Below, piece by piece: positions 1-6,717 of a DNA stretch of 32,025 nucleotides. Both the position numbers and the translations under genes were made by a program. The DNA lies in contig DZBP01000014.1 of NCBI GenBank assembly GCA_022729915.1, positions 1-32,025 on the forward strand, given 5' to 3'. Position 1 is the stretch's first letter, and each line of letters starts with the position of its first letter. Under the pieces are notes generated by a model. The model was not told the DNA's origin, made no database searches, and saw nothing but the letters and a program-made list of their open reading frames with translations. This DNA is from Draconibacterium orientale (GTDB lineage Bacteria > Bacteroidota > Bacteroidia > Bacteroidales > JAIFNL01).

Positions 1-499
1 CGGCAAAAAACTTATCATTTAAGTTATTTCCTTTATTATCAATATGTTTCCAAGCATTTGATGTTTTCACGCAAGCAACACCTTCTTTAAAATCGCCAGC
101 ATAAAAAAAGTTTTCAGAATTAATTCGATTGCCTTGAATATCAATATGAAAATAGTTATTTTGAAAATCTCTTACAGTACACAAACTTTCTTGATAATTC
201 CCACACCAAGCATAACTACCTGAATAAATGCGATTTCCATCTATTCCAATATGAAAACAATTTCCATCAAAATTGGTAACTGCTGCTCGCTCAAAATAAT
301 AACCAAAAGTTCGCTTGTAACGCTGAGAATAAATTTCATTATGCTGATTGTCAATATGATACCAACCAGTTTCATCTTCCACAGCAGCAATATCGTTATG
401 AAAATTAAGAATGGTTTTAAAATTCTTTTCGCTCTTTTTGTCAGATTTTGGTACTAAAAAAGTACCACAACGTGATATAATAATTCTCTCGTTCGACAT
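1..499 (-). CDS. WG-like repeat protein, 3' end cut off by window edge
   Basis: The reading frame opens with ATG at 499 and stays open to base 1, giving 166 visible residues; the rest lies outside the window. After a head of about 45 residues the protein is built of units of about 35 residues, each carrying a core like (Y/F)HID-x2-GNxIY followed by an aromatic/glycine stretch and a V-A/C-V strand. The HI(D/G) cores fall near residues 48, 83, 118 and 152. This resembles WG/KWG beta repeats, which usually act as binding or scaffold modules. There is no signal peptide, so it is probably cytoplasmic. The ATG follows directly on the methyltransferase stop codon (TAA at 500-502), so the two are translationally coupled and it is the last visible gene of a four-gene operon. 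I infer an accessory role in that pathway. The function is unknown. Confidence 0.8.
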   Translation of the reverse strand, partial: MSNERIIISRCGTFLVPKSDKKSEKNFKTILNFHNDIAAVEDETGWYHIDNQHNEIYSQRYKRTFGYYFERAAVTNFDGNCFHIGIDGNRIYSGSYAWCGNYQESLCTVRDFQNNYFHIDIQGNRINSENFFYAGDFKEGVACVKTSNAWKHIDNKGNNLNDKFFA

Positions 500-1450
500 T
501 TATTTCTTATAAAAAATTAAAATATTTTGCAAATTGTTTAGTTTTATCATTTCTAAAAAAATAAAACTCTGATTCTCAACTAGTTTAATATATTCACCTA
601 TTTCCCTTTCTCTTCCGCTTGTCATCAATTTCATATTCAAATTAAGTAAAGCAAACGATGAATCTTCTTTATCTACGTAATTTTCAATTAAATACAATTT
701 TCCATTTGAAGGCAAAGCTTCGTAGCAATTTTTTAGAATTAAACTTGCTTCTTCGTCATTCCAATCGTGAATTACTCGGCTCAAAATCAAAGCATCAGCA
801 ATTTTTGGTATCATAACAAAAAAATCACCAATTACTTTTTCAAAAACAGACTCCTCAATTAAATCAATAACTTCTTCTTTATCAAACAAATAACACTTAA
901 TTTGCGGAAATTTTTGAGCAATAATAGAAACCAACGCACCTAAACCTCCGCCAATATCCATAATAGCTTGATGGTTAGAGAAGTCAATAAATTCAGGCAG
1001 TTTTTCATAATCGTCGCGAGCATATTCATACATAGCTTTGTGATAGATTTTCAGCTCATTAGGATTATTTTCGATGTACGAAAAATAATTCTCGTCGCCT
1101 TGCATTTCAAAATAGGATTTTCCAACTTTAAGCGAAAAACTTAAATTCTGCCAAGCACACAAATGTTCTTCTGCCCACAAAATACAAGAATATTTTAAGC
1201 TTTTAGGGTGATTTTCGGTCAAAATTGTTCCATTTTCGGTCAGTTTTATTTCATTTTCATAATTTATAAACTGCGAATTGTGAAGTGCCTGAAGTAAAAA
1301 ATGCAAAAATTCGTTGTCGAACTTACCTTTTGCAGCAAGCAAATCTAAGGAATAATTACCTTGTTCTATCAAGTCGAAAATATTCAATTCGCAAGCTGTT
1401 TTAACGGCTAAATATTCCCAATGTGCTGTAAAAAAAGATTTTAACTCCAT
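500..1450 (-). CDS. SAM-dependent O-methyltransferase, acetylserotonin/caffeate OMT-like family
   Basis: A protein of 316 residues with the layout of family-2 O-methyltransferases. An N-terminal winged-helix dimerisation domain (about 10-100) is followed by a Rossmann SAM-binding domain. The SAM loop is MDIGGGLGAL at 164-173, the motif GDFF at 208-211 precedes the next strand, and SRVIHDWND around 224-232 carries the likely catalytic base H228 with D229. Relatives methylate hydroxyl groups on small molecules, often polyketides, tetrapyrrole-like or aromatic products, rather than nucleic acid. The substrate cannot be told from sequence. It starts 10 bases after the phosphatase stop and abuts the repeat-protein start, so it belongs to the same operon as the radical SAM gene. 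That points to small-molecule or peptide tailoring. The family call is firm and the pathway is inferred. Confidence 0.88.
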   Translation of the reverse strand: MELKSFFTAHWEYLAVKTACELNIFDLIEQGNYSLDLLAAKGKFDNEFLHFLLQALHNSQFINYENEIKLTENGTILTENHPKSLKYSCILWAEEHLCAWQNLSFSLKVGKSYFEMQGDENYFSYIENNPNELKIYHKAMYEYARDDYEKLPEFIDFSNHQAIMDIGGGLGALVSIIAQKFPQIKCYLFDKEEVIDLIEESVFEKVIGDFFVMIPKIADALILSRVIHDWNDEEASLILKNCYEALPSNGKLYLIENYVDKEDSSFALLNLNMKLMTSGREREIGEYIKLVENQSFIFLEMIKLNNLQNILIFYKK

Positions 1451-1460
1451 TTTTTGAATA

Positions 1461-2030
1461 TTAAAACTCTAAAACAAGTCCACCTAAAAACAAAATCCAA
1501 TTTTCTTTCGAATAAATTTTTCCGGAAAAATGAAAATCAAAATTAGCAATTACAATGTCGTGAGTTACAAAGATTGTAATTCCCTCATTTATTGTATTTT
1601 CCTTAATAAATTGGTACAAAATCTCAAATCCATCGCGCCCACGAATACCCGGAATTTTTATGCCAGACACATAGTCATGGTACATTTTTTCGTAGCCAAA
1701 TTTCAAAAAATATTCGCCGACTTCTTGTGGATTTTCAATGAAAGCTCCAGGCTCACCTAAAAGATTATTTACCTCAATATCAACACTTTGCTTATAAGCT
1801 TTTACAATTTGCTTGCCCGTTTGCACGCAACGTTTCACTGGGCTTGAAAAAACTTTATTTATCTTATAATCAATTAATTGCTCACCAAATTGGAAAGCAT
1901 TTTGTTTTCCTTTGGTGTTAAGCTCTACTTCGTCGCCAAAACTGCCTTCGGGAATTTTATTACGGTCGGCATGGCGAATAAGCAATGCTATCTTTTTATT
2001 TTTTTCAAATTTATCAAGTCGTTTAAGCAC
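1461..2030 (-). CDS. Histidine phosphatase family protein (phosphoglycerate mutase-like)
   Basis: A protein of 189 residues. The branch-1 catalytic motif reads LLIRHAD, with R19 and H20 (the phospho-acceptor) after a short beta strand. SSPVKRCVQT at 62-71 supplies the second conserved arginine (R67), and VTHD at 155-158 supplies the second active-site histidine (H157). The fold therefore has the full catalytic set for removing phosphate from a small molecule or phosphoprotein. The usual RHG is RHA here, which is common in the family. The start codon overlaps the end of the radical SAM gene by eight bases, and the methyltransferase begins 10 bases downstream, so expression is coupled. In this setting it probably dephosphorylates an intermediate of the cluster's product. 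The substrate is unknown. Confidence 0.88.
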   Translation of the reverse strand: MLKRLDKFEKNKKIALLIRHADRNKIPEGSFGDEVELNTKGKQNAFQFGEQLIDYKINKVFSSPVKRCVQTGKQIVKAYKQSVDIEVNNLLGEPGAFIENPQEVGEYFLKFGYEKMYHDYVSGIKIPGIRGRDGFEILYQFIKENTINEGITIFVTHDIVIANFDFHFSGKIYSKENWILFLGGLVLEF

Positions 2031-3078
2031 CTTTTCTCCTCATTTTACAGATTTTACATAATTCAAATTGCTTGTAATTTTGTACCAAATATACATATTT
2101 TTCTGAATTTAACACTTCAATCAGTTTATTTTGTGGATAATTTCCAAAGTCGCCCAAACTATTTCTAAGCTCATCGGGAGCACAACACGGCGAAATTTTT
2201 CCGGTTGCCGAAATCCAAAGTTCCTTTTCTAAAAAAGGACATTCATAATTTTCGGGTATTTCATTTTCCGCTGATAGTTTTTCAAGCTGAAAAGGAGTGA
2301 AATTTTCTAAAACAATTTTATTGCCATTTTTGAGCCTATATTTTTCGATAGCTTCGTGAGTTTTTTCAACAAGTTCGTTCCATTTTTGCCTACTTTCGAG
2401 CGAATTTTCAAACGAAAAAGGTTTAATTTCGTCAAAATGAGTCCACAAATGATGACCTTTGATGCGGTCAATTCCTAATTTTGCTGCAAGCTTCACTATT
2501 TCAGGCAGTTCGTGCATATTGTTTTGCATAAAAGTTAGCTGAAAAGTTATGCGGCTATAAAATCCGGTTGAGGTAAAGTGCTGATTTCTATAATTTACAA
2601 ACTCACGAATGTTTTGAATTTGTTGTTGAAAATCAATGCCTTGCATAATATTTTCGGCAGTTTTTGCAGTAGCTCCGTTTATAGAAATTTTGGTATCGCT
2701 CGTTACCGGAATTATCAACTTAGCCCAATCTTGAACCGTTTTTTTAGGAAAAGTTCCGTTTGTAGTTAAATTTATTTTTATTTGGTATTTTTTAGCCAAC
2801 TCAAAAAACAGGTCAATATACTGATAAAGAAGAGGTTCGCCCATAGTTGAAGGAATAATTTCTTCCACTCCTAAATTTTTAGCTTCTAAAAAAATGTTTT
2901 CTATCCATTCTTTGGGCATCAAACGTCGTTTTATGCCCGTTTTTTCAAATAATTTTTGTTTAAAATCAGAAAACTCAGAATGTTCTTCGCACATAATACA
3001 ATGCAAATTGCAATCTTCAGGATTTGTATCGAGCGTAATACGTTTTAAGGTATTTGAGCTTTTAATTTTATAAATCAT
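2023..3078 (-). CDS. Radical SAM protein with SPASM-like C-terminal cysteines
   Basis: A protein of 351 residues. The radical SAM [4Fe-4S] motif is C23-x3-C27-x2-C30 (CNLHCIMC), followed by the glycine/glutamate region STMGEPLLY near 77-85, as in peptide-modifying and heme-pathway radical SAM enzymes. The C-terminal quarter has further cysteines: one in the CPFLE segment, a CC pair in GKISPCCAP, and a final C-x2-C (CKIC). This is a SPASM/twitch-like arrangement that would hold one auxiliary cluster. SPASM proteins commonly modify ribosomal peptides or sugars. No short precursor-peptide gene is visible upstream, so the substrate may be a small molecule. It is the first gene of a four-gene operon and overlaps the phosphatase start by eight bases. 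Its upstream region is shared with the divergent ATPase gene. Confidence 0.88.
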   Translation of the reverse strand: MIYKIKSSNTLKRITLDTNPEDCNLHCIMCEEHSEFSDFKQKLFEKTGIKRRLMPKEWIENIFLEAKNLGVEEIIPSTMGEPLLYQYIDLFFELAKKYQIKINLTTNGTFPKKTVQDWAKLIIPVTSDTKISINGATAKTAENIMQGIDFQQQIQNIREFVNYRNQHFTSTGFYSRITFQLTFMQNNMHELPEIVKLAAKLGIDRIKGHHLWTHFDEIKPFSFENSLESRQKWNELVEKTHEAIEKYRLKNGNKIVLENFTPFQLEKLSAENEIPENYECPFLEKELWISATGKISPCCAPDELRNSLGDFGNYPQNKLIEVLNSEKYVYLVQNYKQFELCKICKMRRKGA

Positions 3079-3118
3079 TGATATTTAATATTATAAACTC
3101 ATTTTTATAAACTAAAAA

Positions 3119-3218
3119 TTTTCAAGTCTATTTGAAAAAATTACTATTTTAACTAAAATTTTCAAGTCTATTTGAAAAAAATACTATTTTAACTAAAATT
3201 TTCAAGTTAATTTGAAAA
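3119..3218. repeat. Three tandem 20-bp palindromes, TTTTCAA-N6-TTGAAAA, spaced exactly 40 bp
   Basis: Copies lie at 3119-3138, 3159-3178 and 3199-3218. The first two have the same six-base centre (GTCTAT) and the third differs (GTTAAT), while the seven-base arms are perfect inverted repeats in all three. The 20-bp linkers are also conserved (xCTATTTTAACTAAAA type). The array lies between the divergent radical SAM operon and the ATPase gene. The last copy sits just before a -7 promoter box, which suits a dimeric DNA-binding protein. Two more copies occur downstream of the ATPase gene. Confidence 0.85.
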
Positions 3219-3226
3219 ATAGTTAG

Positions 3227-3234
3227 TATATTTG
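3227..3234 (+). promoter_or_regulatory. Putative -7 box TATATTTG for the ATPase gene
   Basis: A perfect match to the Bacteroidota -7 consensus TAnnTTTG, 30 bases before the ATG at 3265. No good TTTG sits at the expected -33 position; that place is taken by the third palindrome (3199-3218). A protein bound there would cover the upstream promoter region. Confidence 0.5.
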
Positions 3235-3264
3235 TAAACTAAAATCTCACAAATATATTGAATT

Positions 3265-4554
3265 ATGTTAGAAAATTTATACAAAAATATATCAAAATAC
3301 AATTATTGGAAAAAAAAAGAATTTCACTTAGGCGTAATGCGTAGTGTGTATTTGCAGAAAATTTCCAAATTCATTGGAAATAAACTTATTAAAGTACTAC
3401 TTGGGCAACGTAGAGTAGGTAAAAGCTTTATTTTAAGACAAATAATTTTTTTTCTCATCACAGAAAAAAAGGTCAATCCTAAAAATATTTTTTATCTAAG
3501 CAAAGAATTTATTGGCTTAGATGCCGTTAAAAATAGTCAAATTTTGAATGATTTATTTCTTTTGTATCAAAAAAAACTAAAAGTAACCGGAAAAATTTAC
3601 ATCTTTTTAGACGAAGTTCAAAACATAGCAGAATGGGAAAAGTTTGTAAACTCCTATTCACAAGATTTCACAGGCGAATATGAAATTTTTGTAACTGGCT
3701 CAAATTCAAATCTTTTATCGGGTGAACTTGCCAGTTTATTGTCTGGGCGATATGTTGAATTTATGATTTTTCCATACAATTACTCTGAGTTTTTGGAGGT
3801 TTATAAGCTAAACAACGAAAAGGAAAGCTATCTAAAATACTTAAATATAGGTGGATTGCCCGAAATTGCTAATTTTTCGGAACCCGAAATTGTCAAAAAT
3901 TATATTGAGAGTTTGAAAAATACAATCATTCTCCGTGATGTTATTGAGCGGCACGCAATAAAAGATGTTTTGTTGCTCGAAAATTTGTTCAAATTTTTGT
4001 TGGCAAACATCGGAAATTTGACTTCATACACGGCAGTTGTAAAGTATTTTAAAAGCCAAAATAAGCGAACAAACTACGAAACTATCTCAAGCTATGTAAA
4101 TTACATTTTGGATACTTTCACCTTTTATCAAGCCGAGCGTTTCGACTTGAAAGGCAAGCAAGTACTTTCAGGAGTTAGAAAATTTTATTTAAACGATTTG
4201 GCTTTTCGATATTATTTGCATGGTTTTAAAACCCAAGATTTTGGATATATACTTGAAAATCTTATCTATATGCAACTTATAAATCATGGATTTAAAATTT
4301 ATGTCGGCAATTTGAATAACTTAGAAATTGATTTTGTAGCTGAAAAAAGTCAGCAAAAAATTTATATCCAAGTTGCTTATTTACTGCACAATAATCAAAC
4401 TATCCAACGAGAATTTGGAAATTTGCAGAAAATAAACGATAACTATCCAAAAATTGTAGTCAGTTTAGATGATATTAAATTCTCTGATAATGAAGGAATT
4501 ATACACATACAGGCTTGGAATTTTGAGCAATGGCTTATTGCTAATTTTTCATAA
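3265..4554 (+). CDS. AAA-type ATPase with C-terminal DUF4143 (restriction-endonuclease-like fold)
   Basis: A protein of 429 residues. Walker A is GQRRVGKS at 47-54 and Walker B is IYIFLDEV at 111-118. A sensor segment, VTGSNSNLLSGE, runs from about 143 to 154 and is followed by the family's GRYVEF strand. A winged-helix-like region comes before the C-terminal DUF4143 domain. There E331, E354/D356 (EIDFV) and the strand IYIQV at 366-370 mark a PD-(D/E)xK-like core in which the usual E-x-K of the last strand is replaced by Q-V-A, so nuclease activity is doubtful. These ATPases are common, often multicopy, and of unknown function in Bacteroidota and archaea. The gene stands alone and is bracketed by five palindromic repeats, suggesting a self-regulating or mobile unit. 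Confidence 0.9.
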   Translation: MLENLYKNISKYNYWKKKEFHLGVMRSVYLQKISKFIGNKLIKVLLGQRRVGKSFILRQIIFFLITEKKVNPKNIFYLSKEFIGLDAVKNSQILNDLFLLYQKKLKVTGKIYIFLDEVQNIAEWEKFVNSYSQDFTGEYEIFVTGSNSNLLSGELASLLSGRYVEFMIFPYNYSEFLEVYKLNNEKESYLKYLNIGGLPEIANFSEPEIVKNYIESLKNTIILRDVIERHAIKDVLLLENLFKFLLANIGNLTSYTAVVKYFKSQNKRTNYETISSYVNYILDTFTFYQAERFDLKGKQVLSGVRKFYLNDLAFRYYLHGFKTQDFGYILENLIYMQLINHGFKIYVGNLNNLEIDFVAEKSQQKIYIQVAYLLHNNQTIQREFGNLQKINDNYPKIVVSLDDIKFSDNEGIIHIQAWNFEQWLIANFS

Positions 4555-4602
4555 TTAAAACGACATTTTCTATATGAATAGATAAATTAATTATAATTAA
4601 AA

Positions 4603-4662
4603 TTTTCAAGTCTATTTGAAAAAATCACTATTTTAACTAAAATTTTCAAATAGACTTGAAAA
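4603..4662. repeat. Two further palindromes of the ATPase-flanking family, second copy inverted
   Basis: Copies lie at 4603-4622 (identical to the first upstream copy) and at 4643-4662 (same arms, centre in the opposite orientation: ATAGAC). They are again exactly 40 bp apart with the same linker. They fall between the end of the ATPase gene and the end of the convergent DUF1294 gene, so they cannot be promoter operators for either. The five copies bracket the ATPase gene like the ends of a unit. Confidence 0.85.
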
Positions 4663-4671
4663 ATATTTTTA

Positions 4672-4980
4672 CTAAAAATCATTTCTTCTTTTTAATATTT
4701 TTTTTGATATAATTCTGAAAATGAGAAAGTTAAAAACAATAAGCAACGGGACACCAAAATAAAATTTTGGTTTTCTAACTTTATGCCAAAAGTACAACAT
4801 ACCTATTCCTTCGCCAATTGCGCCGCCTATGGCTGCTTTAACTATTAATTCCTTTTCCGAAATTCGCCATTTATGGTTCTCTGCGCTGCGTTTATCTTCG
4901 CCCATCAGATTGAAAACATGAATGTTAATAAAAAATATGTAAACTAATAAAACTAAAAATAATAATCGTTTGAATAACAT
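4672..4980 (-). CDS. DUF1294 family small membrane protein
   Basis: A protein of 102 residues. An N-terminal hydrophobic helix (about 5-22) is followed by a polar stretch, DKRSAENHKWRISEKEL, and then by GGAIGEGIGMLYFWHKVRKP and a second hydrophobic helix near 75-92. The order D-K...A...RI-x-E...GG-x2-G...HK-x2-KP is the signature of DUF1294 membrane proteins, whose function is unknown. The start lies three bases after the stop of the glycosyltransferase gene, so they are cotranscribed. The gene ends next to the inverted palindrome downstream of the ATPase. Confidence 0.75.
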   Translation of the reverse strand: MLFKRLLFLVLLVYIFFINIHVFNLMGEDKRSAENHKWRISEKELIVKAAIGGAIGEGIGMLYFWHKVRKPKFYFGVPLLIVFNFLIFRIISKKILKRRNDF

Positions 4981-4983
4981 AAC

Positions 4984-6240
4984 TTATTGAATTAATGATT
5001 TATAAATTGAATTAAGTATTTTACAATGTTCCTCAATGCTTGACACTTCTCCATTTTCAGAATATAAATAACCTCTTTCGCCTAATCTGCTCATTGTTTG
5101 TGGATTATCAACTGCAAATTGCATTTGTTCGTACAAGCTCACCACGTTTCTATGCTCAAAAAGCAAACCATTTACTTGATTTTGAACATATTCAGACATT
5201 CCACCAATATTTGCAGTTATTACTGGAATTTTACAAGCCTGAGCTTCGTGAATAACCAAAGGCGAATTTTCAGCCCAAATGCTCGGAACAACTATGCAAT
5301 GTACTTGATTAAAGACAGTTAGAGCCAGATTATGGTTCAGATACTCGCCACAAAACTCTATTTCGTTTTGTGAACTTTCAGCCATTTTTTGCAATGCACT
5401 TGTATTTTGTCCATCGGGGCGACCAAAAATTTTTAGCTTTGCTTTGGTTTTCAACATTTTAAAGGCTTCCACTAGCAAATTAATTCCCTTTGCCGGAATA
5501 TGCGTACCTATGTAGCCAAAAGTGTAACTATCTGTTAATTTGTTAGTTATAGATTTAAAATAGTGTGTAGGAAATCCATAATCGAGATAAATTACTTTTT
5601 CTTTTGGTAAGTCAAAATCGCTTACAAATCGATTCATCAAATACCTTGAAGGCGCAATGAATAAATTAATTTTTTTGGTAATTTTTCGGGTAAATTCCAT
5701 ACGCTTTTTTACCCAATTGGTATAATAGTTTTCACTCGTTTCGTTGGAAAAATACATCGAATAGCAATTTGATGCACATTTATTATCTTCTTGTATATCA
5801 CATAGTTTGAACAAGTTTTTGCCATCAAAATTGCGTTGCAGAAATTGTCCGCGCGGGCACATAAGCCAGAAATCGTGCAAAGTGAAAACAATCGGAATTT
5901 TATTTTTGTGCAACACATCAACCATTCCTAGCGAAAGATGATTCAGATGCCCAACGTGCGCAATATCTGGTTTTATTTCAGAAATAAGCTTTTCAAATCG
6001 TTCATTTACAACATTATGATTATAAGCATCTTTGGCTCGCGCCATATTTACATACACAAAATCAACACCTTGCCGTGTTTCCTTTCTAAATCTAAAATCA
6101 GGCTGGTATTGATTTTCTTCGCGTGTAAAAACAGTAACTTTTTCTGTTTTAATCAGCTCATTAACAACACTTTGACTGTAAACCTCAGAGCCTGCATTGT
6201 ACTGAGGTGGAAAACCGTGAATGATTTTTAAAATGTGCAT
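4984..6240 (-). CDS. Glycosyltransferase family 4 (GT-B fold)
   Basis: With the ATG at 6240 the protein has 418 residues. A longer frame begins with TTG at 6273, but that codon lies inside a terminator hairpin, so I reject it. The N-terminal half has HGFPPQYNAGSEVY near 8-21, the acceptor-side glycine loop of GT4 enzymes. Four cysteines at 128, 147, 155 and 159 recall a subgroup with a possible metal site. The C-terminal half carries GYIGTHIPAKG at 242-252 and the donor-binding E-x7-E motif ENSPLVIHE at 324-332. GT4 enzymes transfer a sugar from a nucleotide donor, retaining configuration, usually for polysaccharide, lipopolysaccharide or glycoprotein assembly. No other polysaccharide genes are close. 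It is followed after three bases by the DUF1294 gene. Confidence 0.9.
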   Translation of the reverse strand: MHILKIIHGFPPQYNAGSEVYSQSVVNELIKTEKVTVFTREENQYQPDFRFRKETRQGVDFVYVNMARAKDAYNHNVVNERFEKLISEIKPDIAHVGHLNHLSLGMVDVLHKNKIPIVFTLHDFWLMCPRGQFLQRNFDGKNLFKLCDIQEDNKCASNCYSMYFSNETSENYYTNWVKKRMEFTRKITKKINLFIAPSRYLMNRFVSDFDLPKEKVIYLDYGFPTHYFKSITNKLTDSYTFGYIGTHIPAKGINLLVEAFKMLKTKAKLKIFGRPDGQNTSALQKMAESSQNEIEFCGEYLNHNLALTVFNQVHCIVVPSIWAENSPLVIHEAQACKIPVITANIGGMSEYVQNQVNGLLFEHRNVVSLYEQMQFAVDNPQTMSRLGERGYLYSENGEVSSIEEHCKILNSIYKSLIQ

Positions 6241-6265
6241 TTCCAAAATTTTGAGTAAAAAAAGT

Positions 6266-6293
6266 AGCCCCAAAAATAGAAATTTTTGGGGCT
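6266..6293 (-). terminator. Strong intrinsic terminator after the secreted-protein pair
   Basis: A perfect 12-bp inverted repeat, AGCCCCAAAAAT / ATTTTTGGGGCT, with a four-base loop. Read on the minus strand it is followed by ACTTTTTTTACTC. It closes the 8139-6353 transcription unit and lies 26 bases before the glycosyltransferase start. The plus-strand side also has an A/T run, so weak bidirectional use is possible. Confidence 0.85.
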
Positions 6294-6352
6294 TAAAAAA
6301 AAGTTGCTAGGTTTATAATATTTCTTTCAGCAAAACCAAATCAATCACTTTT

Positions 6353-6712
6353 TTATTCATCATAAGTTACGTCATAAGTACCATCTTCATTGAGTATTAT
6401 AGTCCATATTCTGCACAAATCAGCTTGACTAAACACAATGTCAGTTTCCTCAGAAGCGTCAATGGTAATGCGAATATCAAACATACAAGTTTCGCCATAT
6501 TGCTCACCTATATCCACTGTTACCTCGGAGCCATTTGTAAACATTTCTCCGAGTAAATCCTCTCCCCAGTTTGAATCTTCAGCCGGACTTAGATACAATC
6601 CATATAAATCGTAACCCGTATTGTTAGTGATACTAAACGTAAGTGCTTGGCTAAAGCCATAACTTACTGAAAGTAAAACAAAAATTAGCAATACAAATAA
6701 TTTTCTTTTCAT
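6353..6712 (-). CDS. Small secreted protein of unknown function
   Basis: A protein of 119 residues with a typical signal peptide (MKRK, hydrophobic core, likely cleavage near SYGFSQ at 17-22). The mature part, just under 100 residues, starts FSITNNTGYDLYGLY and has SPAEDSNWGEDLLG at about 42-55, then alternating strands and a late DLC motif. This pattern of asparagine/threonine-glycine, then W-G-x-D/E-x-L-G, then a (W/F)DI strand and DLC is a recurring secreted beta domain in many bacteria with no known role. Two cysteines (in ETCMFDI and DLCRIW) could form a disulfide after export. It starts only five bases after the stop of the repeat protein and shares its terminator, so the two are coexpressed. 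Confidence 0.75.
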   Translation of the reverse strand: MKRKLFVLLIFVLLSVSYGFSQALTFSITNNTGYDLYGLYLSPAEDSNWGEDLLGEMFTNGSEVTVDIGEQYGETCMFDIRITIDASEETDIVFSQADLCRIWTIILNEDGTYDVTYDE

Positions 6713-6717
6713 TTTTT

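Noticed and set aside
6241-6273. N-terminal extension of the glycosyltransferase (TTG start at 6273)
   Set aside because: The codon falls inside the terminator hairpin, and the ATG at 6240 begins the standard GT4 N-terminus.
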